From positions 26,623 to 90,622 of the forward strand of contig CABZXL010000003.1 of the NCBI GenBank assembly GCA_902529715.1: a DNA stretch of 64,000 nucleotides, in the 5' to 3' direction. The DNA comes from an uncultured Pelagibacteraceae bacterium. Its GTDB lineage: Bacteria > Pseudomonadota > Alphaproteobacteria > Pelagibacterales > Pelagibacteraceae. The notes below the pieces were generated by a model. The model worked only from the letters and a program-made list of their open reading frames with translations. It did no database searches and was not told the DNA's origin. Below are positions 53,955 through 63,876 of the stretch, piece by piece (the stretch's first letter is position 1; every line of letters begins with the position of its first letter). The position numbers and the translations under genes were made by a program.

Positions 53955-55826
53955 ATGAAAAATGATTTAACATTTGATGTTGTTGTTATAGGAGGAGGGC
54001 ATGCAGGCTGTGAAGCAGCTGCAGCATCAGCGAGGTTAGGAGTTAACACCGCACTGTTTACCCACAAAATTGAAACCATTGGAGAAATGTCATGCAACCC
54101 AGCTATTGGAGGATTGGGAAAAGGACATCTTGTCAGAGAAATAGATGCATTAGATGGACTTATGGGTGAAGTAGCAGATAAATCAGGTATTCAATTTAGG
54201 TTGTTAAATAGAAGCAGAGGTCCAGCTGTAAGAGGACCTAGAACTCAAAGTGATAGATCTTTATATAAAAAATATATGCAACAAAAACTTATAAACTACT
54301 GTAATTTAAGTGTTTTTTCTGATCCAGTAATTAAGTTTATATTTGATAAAAATAGTATAAAAGGATTTGAAACTCAATCAGGTAAGAAAATTAAAACATC
54401 TAAACTAATACTAACAACTGGCACTTTTTTAAATGGTTTGATACATGTAGGAGAAAAACAAACTCCAGCAGGTAGGTATAATGAAAAACCTTCAACAGGT
54501 TTAAGTGAACAATTAAAAAAACTTAACTTTAAAATTGGAAGACTTAAGACAGGAACGCCGCCTAGACTTGACTCCAGAACAATTAATTTTAATAATTTGG
54601 AGGAACAGTTTGCAGATGACGATCCATATTTTTTTTCTTTCCTTACAAAAAAAAATTTAAACAAACAAATTTCTTGCCGGATGACTTATACGAATGAGTT
54701 TGTACATAAAATTATTTCAAAGAACATAAAACGAAGTGCTATGTATTCAGGAACTATCCAGGGAGTTGGTCCAAGATACTGTCCATCTATAGAGGATAAA
54801 ATTATCAAGTTTGCAGAAAAGCAAAGGCATCAAATTTTTCTAGAGCCTGAAGGGTTAAATGATCATACAGTTTATCCAAATGGTATATCTACGTCACTAC
54901 CAGCCGAAATACAGCAAGAAATATGTAGTAAAATCAATGGTTTAGAGAATGTTAAAATATTAAGACCTGGATATGCTATAGAGTACGATTTTGTTGATCC
55001 AAGAGAGCTATTTCTTACTCTAGAAACTAAAAAAATCAAAAATTTATACCTAGCAGGTCAAATCAATGGAACTACCGGATATGAAGAAGCAGCCGCGCAA
55101 GGACTTATGGCTGGAATTAATTCAGCCCTCTCATTAAAAGGGAGTGAGCCATTTATTCTTGACAGATCCGAGGCATATATTGGGGTAATGATAGATGATC
55201 TTGTTACAAAAGGAGTTGCCGAACCATATAGAATGTTCACTTCTAGGGCAGAATATCGACTATCTCTAAGATCTGACAATGCTGACATTAGGCTTACTCA
55301 AAAAGGAATAGACATAGGTTTAGTTCTTGATGAAAGGAAAGAAGTATTCTTAGAGAAGCATTTTCATCTTAAACAAATTCAAGATAAAATGGATAAATTG
55401 ATTATTTCACCATCAAAAGTTTCTAAATACGGTGTAAATATTGCAAAAGATGGTGTTAGCCGAAATGCTAACCAGATATTAAGCCAAAAAACAGTAGATA
55501 TGTCTAAAATAAGGGAAATTTGGCCTGAAATTACTTATGTTTCACGTGAAATAGATGATCAATTAGAGATAAATTCACACTATAGAGGATATTTAAAGAA
55601 GCAAAATGCAGATATTTTAGCTTTTAAAAGAGATGAAAATCTTATTATTCCAAAAAATATGGATTATGACATATTTCCAGGTCTGTCTAATGAAGTTAAA
55701 TCAAAATTTAAGAAAATAAGGCCAAAAACTATGGGACAAGCGCTAAGAATTGATGGAATTACGCCAGCCGCCGTATATATTTTGTTGTCTCATCTAAAAA
55801 GAAAGTCTATTAAGCATATAGCTTGA
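53955..55826 (+). CDS. mnmG: tRNA uridine modification enzyme MnmG (GidA)
   Basis: A 623-aa FAD protein, the partner of MnmE. It shows [21 protein letters not shown] at about 9-29 (pieces [17 protein letters not shown]), [22 protein letters not shown] near 47-68, [17 protein letters not shown] near 84-100, [11 protein letters not shown] near 157-167, [12 protein letters not shown] near 195-206, and [26 protein letters not shown] near 367-392. It carries an internal near-consensus parS at 55538-55553 within the codons for YVSREI. A gap of 137 bases before it holds only T-rich tracts. Confidence 0.97.
   Translation: MKNDLTFDVVVIGGGHAGCEAAAASARLGVNTALFTHKIETIGEMSCNPAIGGLGKGHLVREIDALDGLMGEVADKSGIQFRLLNRSRGPAVRGPRTQSDRSLYKKYMQQKLINYCNLSVFSDPVIKFIFDKNSIKGFETQSGKKIKTSKLILTTGTFLNGLIHVGEKQTPAGRYNEKPSTGLSEQLKKLNFKIGRLKTGTPPRLDSRTINFNNLEEQFADDDPYFFSFLTKKNLNKQISCRMTYTNEFVHKIISKNIKRSAMYSGTIQGVGPRYCPSIEDKIIKFAEKQRHQIFLEPEGLNDHTVYPNGISTSLPAEIQQEICSKINGLENVKILRPGYAIEYDFVDPRELFLTLETKKIKNLYLAGQINGTTGYEEAAAQGLMAGINSALSLKGSEPFILDRSEAYIGVMIDDLVTKGVAEPYRMFTSRAEYRLSLRSDNADIRLTQKGIDIGLVLDERKEVFLEKHFHLKQIQDKMDKLIISPSKVSKYGVNIAKDGVSRNANQILSQKTVDMSKIREIWPEITYVSREIDDQLEINSHYRGYLKKQNADILAFKRDENLIIPKNMDYDIFPGLSNEVKSKFKKIRPKTMGQALRIDGITPAAVYILLSHLKRKSIKHIA
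55538..55553. promoter_or_regulatory. parS-like centromere site inside mnmG
   Basis: TGTTTCACGTGAAATA differs from the ParB-binding consensus TGTTTCACGTGAAACA at one of 16 positions. It lies within the mnmG coding sequence (codons for Val-Ser-Arg-Glu), 332 bases upstream of the perfect site in rsmG and about 900 bases before parA. Confidence 0.82.
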
Positions 55827-56467
55827 TTGATTCGAATTTTATAAAAAACTCAAAACTTAATATTCAAAATGTTTCACGTGAAACATTGAATGAGCTTAAC
55901 AAATACAGTTTATCAATTATTAGAAAGAATAGAGAGATAAATTTAATAAGCTCAAGTACAGAAAAGTCAATAAATACAAGGCATATTGCTGATAGCGCGC
56001 AAATCATTGATTTTATTAATAAAAATGATATTAAAACATGTACTGATTTAGGATCAGGTGCAGGCTTACCAGGCATAGTTATGGCAATTTTGATGAAACC
56101 TAAAAAACCAGAATTTAAGGTTATTTTATATGAAAAAAGCTATCATAAAAGTAATTTCCTAAAAGAGATTTCCAAAAAATTTAAATTGAATACAGAAATT
56201 AATCAGAAAAATATTTTTGAGCAAGAAGATTTAGAAACTGACATTATAATTTCTAGAGCATTTAAACCTTTACCAATTATTTTAGAAATAGCTTCGAATA
56301 ATTTTAAAAAGTTTAAATATATAATTTTATTTTTAGGTAAAAATGGAAAGGAAATTTTAAAAGATGCAACGAATAAATGGAAATTTGACTATGAAGAAAA
56401 AAAAAGTTTAACAAGTGATGAGTCATTAATAGTTAAGATTTCAAACTTACAAAAAAAAAATGGATAA
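55823..56467 (+). CDS. rsmG: 16S rRNA (guanine-527-N7) methyltransferase RsmG (GidB)
   Basis: A 214-aa SAM enzyme that methylates G527 of 16S rRNA. It shows [15 protein letters not shown] at about 16-30, [25 protein letters not shown] near 36-60 (parts), and the SAM site [15 protein letters not shown] near 75-89, then SRAFKPLP near 145-152. The start is a TTG at 55823 that overlaps the mnmG TGA (TTGA); no in-frame ATG occurs before the domain. The perfect parS palindrome lies in codons 16-21 (NVSRET). It overlaps parA by 8 bases. Confidence 0.94.
   Translation: MIDSNFIKNSKLNIQNVSRETLNELNKYSLSIIRKNREINLISSSTEKSINTRHIADSAQIIDFINKNDIKTCTDLGSGAGLPGIVMAILMKPKKPEFKVILYEKSYHKSNFLKEISKKFKLNTEINQKNIFEQEDLETDIIISRAFKPLPIILEIASNNFKKFKYIILFLGKNGKEILKDATNKWKFDYEEKKSLTSDESLIVKISNLQKKNG
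55868..55887. promoter_or_regulatory. Perfect parS centromere site inside rsmG
   Basis: Bases 55870-55885 are exactly TGTTTCACGTGAAACA, the ParB-binding consensus, and symmetry extends to a 20-base perfect palindrome. Such a GC-containing palindrome is very unlikely by chance in this DNA, and parA and parB follow directly. It is the likely nucleation site for ParB and chromosome segregation. Confidence 0.95.
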
Positions 56468-57260
56468 AAAAATAATTTCAGTAATTAATCAGAAAGGTGG
56501 AGTAGGAAAAACTACTACGGTAATTAATTTAGCTTCAGGTTTGACAATGAAAGGCAAAAAAGTATTAGTAATAGATCTTGACCCACAGGGTAATGCTACA
56601 ACGGGGCTTGGATTGTCCAATACAGAAAATTCTGAACTAACAATTTATACTGTTCTTAATGGAAATAAAAAAATTTCTGAGGTTATCCAATCGACTAAGT
56701 TCGATAATCTAAATTTGGTGTCTTCAAATGTGGATCTCTCAGGACTGGAGGTGGAGACTGCTGGAGATAGCAGAAGGGCCTTTAAATTGAAAGACGAATT
56801 AGCCGCTATTTTAAATGATTCTGGAGGATTATATGATTATATTCTCATTGACTGTCCTCCATCGCTGAGCCTATTAACAATTATGGCATTAGTTGCTTCA
56901 GACGAACTCATAGTGCCTCTCCAGACAGAATTTTTTGCTTTAGAAGGCCTTACTCAATTGATGAAGACAATTGAAAGGATCAGGTCTAATTTAAATCCAT
57001 ATCTAAACATACGAGGTATACTTCTTACCATGTATGATAAAAGAAATAAGTTATCTGGAGAGGTAGAACAGGAAGCTCGAAACTATTTTAAGGAAAAAGT
57101 TTATCAAACAGTAGTACCAAGAAATGTAAGGCTATCAGAAGCACCATCCCATGGAATTCCAGTCCTACTTTACGATAAAACTTGTCCAGGCAGTAAATCG
57201 TATTTTACTTTCACAGATGAATTTTTAAATCAAGATAAACCTGTTGAAAGTGCCGCATGA
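56460..57260 (+). CDS. parA: Chromosome partitioning ATPase ParA
   Basis: A 266-aa deviant-Walker ATPase: ISVINQKGGVGKTTTVINLA at about 5-24 (KGGVGKTT), VLVIDLDPQGNATTGLG near 36-52, DYILIDCPPSLSLLT near 121-135, and PLQTEFFALEGLTQL near 152-166. ParA binds DNA nonspecifically and moves ParB-parS complexes. It overlaps parB by 4 bases (ATGA-type). Confidence 0.97.
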   Translation: MDKKIISVINQKGGVGKTTTVINLASGLTMKGKKVLVIDLDPQGNATTGLGLSNTENSELTIYTVLNGNKKISEVIQSTKFDNLNLVSSNVDLSGLEVETAGDSRRAFKLKDELAAILNDSGGLYDYILIDCPPSLSLLTIMALVASDELIVPLQTEFFALEGLTQLMKTIERIRSNLNPYLNIRGILLTMYDKRNKLSGEVEQEARNYFKEKVYQTVVPRNVRLSEAPSHGIPVLLYDKTCPGSKSYFTFTDEFLNQDKPVESAA

Positions 57261-58108
57261 TGAATCCATTTAAAACTAAAAAAGGATTAGGCAGAGGATT
57301 GTCTTCTTTAATTGGCGACACAGATTCAAAACCAATAAAAAATAAAATATCTTTAAGTTCAATTATTAGAAATAAATTTCAACCAAGAAAAAGTTTTGAT
57401 AAAGAAAAAATGGCTGAGCTGACAAATTCAATTAGAGAAAGAGGAATTATACAACCAATAATAGTTAGAAAATCTTCTGACCAAAATAATAAATTTGAAA
57501 TAATTGCTGGTGAAAGAAGGTGGCAGGCCGCTCAAAATGCAGGACTTCATGAAGTCCCAGTTGTAGAAATTGAAGCAGATAATTTAAAATCCTTAGAATT
57601 TGCAATTGTCGAAAATGTTCAAAGAAGTGATTTAAATCCAATAGAAGAAGCCAAGGGTTATAAAAAATTAATTGATGAATTTAGTTATGACCAAGAAAAA
57701 GTATCAAAATTTATAGGAAAGAGTAGAGCACATGTAGCAAACTGTTTAAGATTATTATCGCTTCCCGATGAAGTCATTTTACATATTGAAGAAAATAAAA
57801 TTTCACAAGGTCATGCTAAAGTGCTTGTAGGTCTTGATAATGCACACTTTTTAGCAAATAAAATTATAAAAAAAAAATTATCAGTAAGACAAACAGAAAA
57901 TTTAGTTAGATCTTTAAAAAATTATAAAGTTAAAAATAAGACAACCAAAAATCCAAATCTTATAAGTCTAGAATCTAGCATAGAAGAAAAAACTGGAATT
58001 AAAGTTTTCATAAGAAATAAAAAAAACAATTCTGGGCAAGTTACTTTTGAGTATAAAGATTTAGATCAGCTAAATAGACTGATAATGACTATAAAAGAAT
58101 ATTACTAG
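57257..58108 (+). CDS. parB: Chromosome partitioning protein ParB
   Basis: A 283-aa CTP-dependent clamp. Conserved: KKGLGRGLSSLIGD at residues 8-21, ISLSSIIRNKFQPRKSFD near 31-48, SIRERGIIQPIIVR near 57-70, the CTP-site IIAGERRWQAAQNAGLHEVPV near 81-101 (GERRWQAA), and VENVQRSDLNPIEEAKGY near 116-133. The helix-turn-helix SKFIGKSRAHVANCLRLL near 152-169 reads parS. The C-terminal dimerisation part is short. The ParB terminus adjoins the convergent holA gene with no gap. Confidence 0.97.
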   Translation: MMNPFKTKKGLGRGLSSLIGDTDSKPIKNKISLSSIIRNKFQPRKSFDKEKMAELTNSIRERGIIQPIIVRKSSDQNNKFEIIAGERRWQAAQNAGLHEVPVVEIEADNLKSLEFAIVENVQRSDLNPIEEAKGYKKLIDEFSYDQEKVSKFIGKSRAHVANCLRLLSLPDEVILHIEENKISQGHAKVLVGLDNAHFLANKIIKKKLSVRQTENLVRSLKNYKVKNKTTKNPNLISLESSIEEKTGIKVFIRNKKNNSGQVTFEYKDLDQLNRLIMTIKEYY

Positions 58109-59092
58109 TTATTTTGCAGTATTAAGAACAAAATCAGAAAGAATATTCAATGAATTATAATAATTTTTTTTAATTAATAATTCTATATCATTTATTTTAA
58201 AAATAAGCTTTTCAGTTTCTTTTAAGGTCCACTTAGAAGCCTGAGTTTTTACAATTTCTTTATCTTTCCAAAAGATTGATGGTCTATAATTTTTAATTAT
58301 TTCTTCTATATTTTTATTTGAACTGTGGATTTTTTTTATTTCTAAAAGCCTTTTTGATTTTATGAGCAAAGTTCTTATAATCAAAATACAGTCCTCAACA
58401 GAAAAAATATTTTCATTAAAAATTTTATTTATTTTTTTTATATTTTTTGACAAACAACTATCTACAAGTTCTGAAATACTATAATTTTCAGCTAAATTTG
58501 TTAATTTAATTACATCCTCAATACTAATTTTTTCTTTATCTAATAAAAAAAGAGATATTTTATTTAACTCGTTGTTTAAATTTATTCTATCTCCACTGCT
58601 TCTTTCAATAATTAAATTAATAATTTCTTGTGAAACTGAAATTTTTTTATTTCTAAAAAAATTATTTGCAAGTTGAGAAAGGGTTCTATTATCGTCTTTG
58701 TAAAAAGGTGTACAAATTAAACTTTCTTCTTTTTCAAACAGAGATCGTAATTTTGATTTTTTTTCTAATATATCTGCATTTAATATTATTGTTACATCAT
58801 TAATTTCTTTACTTAATAGTTCATTAATTAATTTAATTATTTTTTCACTTACTCGTGAAATTAATATTAATTTCAACTCATCAAAAAAGGATTTATTTCT
58901 TAAACTTGATACAAAATTCTCAAAACTATTTAAGACTTCAGTTTCATCAAATCGCTCTATATTCCCCTTAAAATTTTCTATAAAAACATCCTTAATTACT
59001 TGATTTTTATAACCATCATTTTCACCATAAAATAAAAATATTTTATTTTTTAATTTTTTAATTTTTTGATGTTCATAAGCTTTAATTATCAT
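58109..59092 (-). CDS. holA: DNA polymerase III delta subunit
   Basis: A 327-aa clamp-loader subunit of low conservation: KIFLFYGENDGYKNQVI near residues 17-33 (FLFYGEN...), SFFDELKLILIS near 67-78, LSQLANNFFRNK near 135-146, and NLNNELNKISLFL near 172-184. It opens the beta clamp. The family call rests on these segments, the length, and the common holA-lptE-leuS order. It is convergent with parB, and the lptE gene lies 9 bases upstream in the same operon. Confidence 0.88.
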   Translation of the reverse strand: MIIKAYEHQKIKKLKNKIFLFYGENDGYKNQVIKDVFIENFKGNIERFDETEVLNSFENFVSSLRNKSFFDELKLILISRVSEKIIKLINELLSKEINDVTIILNADILEKKSKLRSLFEKEESLICTPFYKDDNRTLSQLANNFFRNKKISVSQEIINLIIERSSGDRINLNNELNKISLFLLDKEKISIEDVIKLTNLAENYSISELVDSCLSKNIKKINKIFNENIFSVEDCILIIRTLLIKSKRLLEIKKIHSSNKNIEEIIKNYRPSIFWKDKEIVKTQASKWTLKETEKLIFKINDIELLIKKNYYNSLNILSDFVLNTAK

Positions 59093-59101
59093 TTTAAAAA
59101 A

Positions 59102-59560
59102 TTAAATAGATTGTAAATAAATTATTATTTCTTCAGCAATTTTCTCTGTTAAATTTTTTGCTGTTTTGCTCTCGTATTTTTTTAATTTAAATTTATTGTT
59201 GCTATTATTATAATTTATTGATTTAGAAAAAGATTTATCGTTTAAATTATTTTTTTCATCCTCAACATAAATTCTCAAATTAACATTCATTTTGTAGGTT
59301 TTTGGATTACCTTTGGTATCTTTTGATGCAACTTCTTTTTTAAAATTAGTATCAATTTTTAATGAAAATCTTTTTTCACTGTTTATACTTTTATAACCAT
59401 CTAATTTATTAATTAAAATTTTGTTTAACTTATTATTTCCTGAAGCCTTTATTTCTGTTATCGAGAAATTAGAATTTTTATTTGAAAAAATTGGTGTATA
59501 TCCACAACTAGACACAAAAAATAAAATTATTAAAAATTTTGTAAAAATTACTTTATTCAT
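59102..59560 (-). CDS. lptE: LPS-assembly lipoprotein LptE
   Basis: A 152-aa lipoprotein: hydrophobic signal ending VSSC with the lipobox Cys19, followed by GYTPIF as in LptE proteins, then a mixed alpha/beta body with a late KNLTEKIAEEIIIYL helix near 135-149. LptE plugs the LptD channel that places lipopolysaccharide in the outer leaflet. The leuS-lptE-holA order is the classic setting and is a strong part of the evidence; the sequence alone is poorly conserved. It abuts leuS (one-base overlap). Confidence 0.88.
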   Translation of the reverse strand: MNKVIFTKFLIILFFVSSCGYTPIFSNKNSNFSITEIKASGNNKLNKILINKLDGYKSINSEKRFSLKIDTNFKKEVASKDTKGNPKTYKMNVNLRIYVEDEKNNLNDKSFSKSINYNNSNNKFKLKKYESKTAKNLTEKIAEEIIIYLQSI

Positions 59561-62097
59561 TAAATTAATATATTTATTAGTCTGTTTTTAACAAAAAAAC
59601 TTTTTTTGATTTTTTTATTTTCTAAAATTTTTTTTGTAATTGAATTGTCTTTAATTTCATTTATCAATGTTTCTTCAGATATATCTTTCATATATTTTAG
59701 TGTTGCTCTTTTTTTACCATTAACTTGTATTACATATTCAATTATATCTTTTTTAATTAAATTTTTATCAACTTCTGGCCATTTTTGGAAAGATTTTAAT
59801 TTAAGATCATCAAGACATTCTGAGGAAAAATGAGGAATAATAGGTGAAATTATTGTTAAAAACTTAGAATAATTATCCAATAAGGATTTTTTCTCAATAC
59901 TGCTGTTTAATTTTTGATTAAAAAAGTTATATGATTCATATAAATTTGCAATGATCACATTGTAATTAAATTTTTCTAAATTATAATTAATCTTTTCAAT
60001 CATTTGGTTAGTAAAAATTGAAATTTCCTCATCCTTATGATCAGAATTTTCTTCAATTTTATTTTTAAACTTCTGATGGAGAGTCCATAATTTTTGGATA
60101 AATTTAAATGAAGCCACCATACCTTGTTCTGACCATTGTACATCCTTTTCTGGTGGACTGTCTGAAAGAATAAATAATCTTACCGCATCCGCTCCATAAC
60201 TATTAATTATATTTTCAGGATCAATTGTATTTTTTTTCGATTTTGACATAGATTCAGATGGTCCAACTGAGACTTTTATATTAGGAGAATTTTTCATATA
60301 AAAATTTTTTCCATCTTTACTTTCAACTTCTTCAGGGGCTAACCATTTATTGGCTTCATCTTTATATGTTTCATGGCAAACCATTCCTTGCGTAAAAAGT
60401 CCACTAAATGGTTCATGTATATTAAATTTATTATTTTTATAGTTTATTGCTCTCATAAAAAACCTAGAGTACAACAGATGTAGTATTGCATGTTCAACCC
60501 CACCTATATACTGATCAACTGGCATCCAATAATTTATTTCATCTAAGTCAAAACCATATTTAGTATTTTTAGGTGAACAAAACCTTAAAAAATACCAAGA
60601 TGAATCTACAAAAGTATCAAGTGTATCGGTTTCTCTTAGACAATCCATTCCATTAATAGTTATTTTTTTCCAAGAATCTACTTTATCAAGTGGATTACCA
60701 TTAACTTTTAAATTTATATTTTCAGGTAGTTCAACTGGAAGTTTTTCTTTAGGAATTTTTATCACATTTCCATTTTTGTCATAAGCTATTGGGATGGGAC
60801 AGCCCCAATATCTTTGTCTTGATATACCCCAATCTTTTAGTCTAAAATTAATTTTTTTCTTACCTAATTTTTTTTCTTCGAGAATTTCAATTGTTTTAAT
60901 TATAGATTCACCTGGAGCCTTTAAACCATTTAAAAAATTTGAATTAATAATTTCGCCTGGTCCAGTATAAGCCTCATTTTTTACTTTAAAGGAATCCTTC
61001 TCATCTATTGGTTTAACTACAGTTTTTATTGGTAGGTTATATTTTAATGCAAAATCCAAGTCTCTTTGATCATGCGCTGGGCAACCAAACACAGCACCAA
61101 AACCGTAATCCATCAATACAAAATTTGCAAAATAAACAGGAACTTTCTGCTTTTCATCAAATGGATTAACAGCAAATAAATTTGTATTAAAGCCAATTTT
61201 TTCACCCTGGGCAATAGATTCTTCAGTTGTTCCCGTTTTAGAACATTCTTTTTTAAATTTTTTAAATTCTGGATTATCCTTAAAAAATTCTGATATTGGA
61301 TGGTCAACTGAAACTGCCAAAAAAGAAAATCCAAATAAAGTATCAGGTCTTGTAGTAAAGCATTTTACAGTTTTAATATCTAAATCACCTTTGATTTTAA
61401 AGTTAATCTCACAACCAAATGATTTACCTATCCAATTTTTTTGCATTACTTTAACTTTGTTTGGCCATGAATCAAGACCATCTAGTCCCTTAAGTAGTTC
61501 ATTTGAAAATTTAGAAATATTAAAAAACCATTGATTTAATTTTTTTCTTTCAACAATTGCACCAGATCTCCATCCTTTTCCATCAATTACTTGTTCATTT
61601 GCGAGAACTGTTTCATCAACCGGGTCCCAATTAACATAGTTTTCTTTTCTATAAACCAAACCCTTATCTAGCAATTCAAGAAAAAAAGTTTGTTGATGCT
61701 TATAGTATTCCTTAGAGCATGTTGAAATTTCCCTATCCCAGTCTATAGATAAACCAAGACTCTTTAATTGATTTTTCATTACTAAAATATTTTTTTCTGT
61801 CCAAACTTTAGGATCTAAGTTATTTTCTTTTGCCGCATTTTCTGCTGGCATTCCAAACGAATCCCAACCCATCGGATGTAAAACATTGTAACCAAGCATT
61901 GATTTATAGCGTGATAAAACATCTCCAATTGCATAATTTCTTACATGCCCCATATGAATTTTTCCAGAAGGATATGGAAACATTTCAAGACAATAAAATT
62001 TTTTTTTTGATTTATCTATTTTTGAGTTGAATAACTTATTTTTGGCCCAGTAGTCTTGCCATCTTTTTTCTACTAATTTAAAATTATATCTATCCAT
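59560..62097 (-). CDS. leuS: Leucyl-tRNA synthetase
   Basis: An 845-aa class I synthetase. The HIGH motif reads [19 protein letters not shown] near 42-60, the editing domain has [18 protein letters not shown] near 252-269 and [17 protein letters not shown] near 334-350, the catalytic core has [16 protein letters not shown] near 500-515, and KMSKS appears as [13 protein letters not shown] near 633-645. The C-terminal anticodon-recognition domain is complete. It heads the leftward leuS-lptE-holA operon. Confidence 0.97.
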   Translation of the reverse strand: MDRYNFKLVEKRWQDYWAKNKLFNSKIDKSKKKFYCLEMFPYPSGKIHMGHVRNYAIGDVLSRYKSMLGYNVLHPMGWDSFGMPAENAAKENNLDPKVWTEKNILVMKNQLKSLGLSIDWDREISTCSKEYYKHQQTFFLELLDKGLVYRKENYVNWDPVDETVLANEQVIDGKGWRSGAIVERKKLNQWFFNISKFSNELLKGLDGLDSWPNKVKVMQKNWIGKSFGCEINFKIKGDLDIKTVKCFTTRPDTLFGFSFLAVSVDHPISEFFKDNPEFKKFKKECSKTGTTEESIAQGEKIGFNTNLFAVNPFDEKQKVPVYFANFVLMDYGFGAVFGCPAHDQRDLDFALKYNLPIKTVVKPIDEKDSFKVKNEAYTGPGEIINSNFLNGLKAPGESIIKTIEILEEKKLGKKKINFRLKDWGISRQRYWGCPIPIAYDKNGNVIKIPKEKLPVELPENINLKVNGNPLDKVDSWKKITINGMDCLRETDTLDTFVDSSWYFLRFCSPKNTKYGFDLDEINYWMPVDQYIGGVEHAILHLLYSRFFMRAINYKNNKFNIHEPFSGLFTQGMVCHETYKDEANKWLAPEEVESKDGKNFYMKNSPNIKVSVGPSESMSKSKKNTIDPENIINSYGADAVRLFILSDSPPEKDVQWSEQGMVASFKFIQKLWTLHQKFKNKIEENSDHKDEEISIFTNQMIEKINYNLEKFNYNVIIANLYESYNFFNQKLNSSIEKKSLLDNYSKFLTIISPIIPHFSSECLDDLKLKSFQKWPEVDKNLIKKDIIEYVIQVNGKKRATLKYMKDISEETLINEIKDNSITKKILENKKIKKSFFVKNRLINILI

Positions 62098-62133
62098 TAA
62101 ATTGAATTTAAAATTAAATAATAATTAAAATAT

Positions 62134-62685
62134 TTATCTAATTTTTCCTAAATACTTTTTATTGCCACTAGCTTTCAATTCTTTTTCATAGACCACTGCT
62201 TTTTTTAAGATATTTTTTTTTAACTCTTTAACTATTTGTTCACCACTTTCTGTTATTGCACAGCTAGCTTGAATTCCACATTTTTTGGTAAAAACTTTTA
62301 TCTCTAATGCATCTGCTCTAATTTCATTTGTTAAAAAACGAATAGTTATTTTTATAGATTCATTTTCACTATTGCCTGAATACCAATCTGAAATTATTAT
62401 TCCTCCACTATAATTTGCAGATATTAATGGTATAAAGTTTATAGTATCCAAACTCGCTCTCCAAAGCGGATTAGAGCTTGCAAAATCAAATACCCCACCT
62501 TTTTCTTTTTTACCCATTAGTCTAAAGCCCTTTCCTTCCTCCATATTTTTCTTAATTCTTTTTTCAGGTTCAGGAGGGTAATCTTTTGCGCTAACTTTCT
62601 TGTATTTTAGAGTCTCACAAGAATTTAGAGAAATTAGTAAAGCTGGAAGCAGAAAAAACAGTTTAAAATAGTTAAATTTTATCAT
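62134..62685 (-). CDS. DUF3576 lipoprotein
   Basis: A 183-aa protein. An upstream ATG at 62754 would add 23 residues, but the ATG at 62685 gives a normal lipoprotein signal (IKFNYFKLFFLLPALLISLNSC with lipobox Cys at 23) and is preferred. The mature protein has LWRASLDTINFIPLISANYSGGIIISDWY (LDTINFIPLISANYSGG near 96-112), matching the DUF3576 family of proteobacterial envelope proteins, with Cys in KKCGIQASC near 142-150. Function is unknown. Likely sorted to the outer membrane through the Lol route. Divergent from the porin gene. Confidence 0.8.
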   Translation of the reverse strand: MIKFNYFKLFFLLPALLISLNSCETLKYKKVSAKDYPPEPEKRIKKNMEEGKGFRLMGKKEKGGVFDFASSNPLWRASLDTINFIPLISANYSGGIIISDWYSGNSENESIKITIRFLTNEIRADALEIKVFTKKCGIQASCAITESGEQIVKELKKNILKKAVVYEKELKASGNKKYLGKIR

Positions 62686-62773
62686 GAAATTAAAGGTTAT
62701 TTTAAATAACATAAAAATATGCAATTTTATCGAAAAAAAAGCCATTTTTTCCATAAAAATGAGTGATGCAAAA

Positions 62774-62805
62774 TTGCAACACTTAATAAATTTTTAGTAT
62801 ATTAT
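62774..62805 (+). promoter_or_regulatory. Candidate porin promoter
   Basis: TTGCAA (62774-62779) and TATATT (62798-62803) with an 18-base spacer resemble sigma-70 -35 and -10 elements, about 85 bases before the porin ATG. TGCAA-AA-TTGCA at 62767-62778 is a small inverted repeat over the -35, a possible operator. Judged by eye only. Confidence 0.4.
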
Positions 62806-62880
62806 GGTCAAATATATAAAAAAATTTACTATTAATTTGGTAGAAATGCACTGTTTATAATTAATTATAAAACATAAATA

Positions 62881-62884
62881 GGAG
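62881..62884 (+). promoter_or_regulatory. Porin ribosome binding site
   Basis: GGAG, within TAGGAGT, lies 5 bases before the ATG at 62890. It is one of the few clear Shine-Dalgarno sequences in the window, in keeping with a strongly expressed gene. Confidence 0.65.
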
Positions 62885-62889
62885 TAAAC

Positions 62890-63810
62890 ATGAAAAACAT
62901 AACTAAACTAGGATTAACTGCATTAGCAGGATCTCTAGTAGCAAGTTCTGCTTTCGCTGGTGAGATGAGCGTAAGTGGTTCTGCAAAAATAACTCATGCA
63001 TCTGCTGATGAAAAAGAGACTCAAGGTAACTCTTTTTCTAACAGTAAAGGAATATCTTTTTCTGGATCTGGTGAGTTAGATAATGGATACACAGTTAGCA
63101 CAACATACGCTATGACAAATGCTGCGTTTTCATACTCTGTAGTTACAATCGATATGGGAGATATGGGAACTGTAGGATTATACAACAATAGTGGTGGTGC
63201 TGGTTTAACTAAATACTACGATACTATGCCAACTGCTGGTGAGCAAGTTTGGGATGACTCTGACGCTGATGACAATGGTCTACCATTACACGATAACGAC
63301 AACATGTTAGGTTACAATGGTACTTTTGGAGGTTTAGGAGTATCTTTAGCATACGTTAATGGTGGTTCTGGTGCGAAAGATGGTGGTGCATCTGATAGTT
63401 CATGGGTTTTAACTTATGACGGTCTAATGGATGGTTTATCTATTGGTGCTGGTATGGGTGAAAACGGAACTACTCAAGATTTATCAACTATCTGGGCTAA
63501 GTATACTGCAGGTTCAATAACTTTTGGTTTCCAAAAGTCTGAAGTTGACAATACTGGTTCTACAGCTGATGAAGAATCTACAGCTCTTGCCGCTTCAATC
63601 GCAGTAAACGAAAACTTATCAATTTCAGCTGGTAAACACGACGTTGATATGGGTGCAGGAAAAGTTGACGAAGAATCAACTGGTGTTTCTGCGTCTTACA
63701 CAATGGGATCAACTACAATTGGTTTTGTTGCTAACTCAACTGACAACGTAGCTGGAACTTCAGGAACTGACGACTCTTATAGAGAAATTGCAGTATCATT
63801 TGCATTCTAA
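62890..63810 (+). CDS. Outer-membrane porin
   Basis: A 306-aa beta-barrel porin with a typical signal peptide (MKNITKLGLTALAGSLVASSAFAGEM, cleavage after AFA at 23) and the mature opening EMSVSGSAKITH. The body alternates Gly/Ser/Thr/Asn-rich strands with acidic loops (for example DDSDADDNGLP near 122-132) and ends with the C-terminal Phe of AVSFAF that BAM recognises. Codon use (more C-ending codons) differs from its neighbours, as expected for high expression. It is likely a general diffusion porin of the outer membrane. It has its own promoter, ribosome site and terminator. Confidence 0.9.
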   Translation: MKNITKLGLTALAGSLVASSAFAGEMSVSGSAKITHASADEKETQGNSFSNSKGISFSGSGELDNGYTVSTTYAMTNAAFSYSVVTIDMGDMGTVGLYNNSGGAGLTKYYDTMPTAGEQVWDDSDADDNGLPLHDNDNMLGYNGTFGGLGVSLAYVNGGSGAKDGGASDSSWVLTYDGLMDGLSIGAGMGENGTTQDLSTIWAKYTAGSITFGFQKSEVDNTGSTADEESTALAASIAVNENLSISAGKHDVDMGAGKVDEESTGVSASYTMGSTTIGFVANSTDNVAGTSGTDDSYREIAVSFAF

Positions 63811-63834
63811 ATAAGTAATAAGTTTCAAAAAATT

Positions 63835-63868
63835 AAAAGGCCCTTCTTTTAGAGGGGCCTTTTTTTTT
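63835..63868 (+). terminator. Rho-independent terminator after the porin
   Basis: GGCCCTTC (63839-63846) pairs with GAGGGGCC (63852-63859, one G-U) around loop TTTTA, flanked by A-rich and T-rich tracts, with nine T after the stem. The stop codon is 25 bases earlier. It could also serve the convergent thiE-like gene in reverse. Confidence 0.92.
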
Positions 63869-63876
63869 GCTCCTTA

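Noticed and set aside
62686-62754. Upstream ATG of the DUF3576 protein
   Set aside because: It would place a second hydrophobic stretch ahead of the lipoprotein signal; the ATG at 62685 gives a standard lipobox distance.
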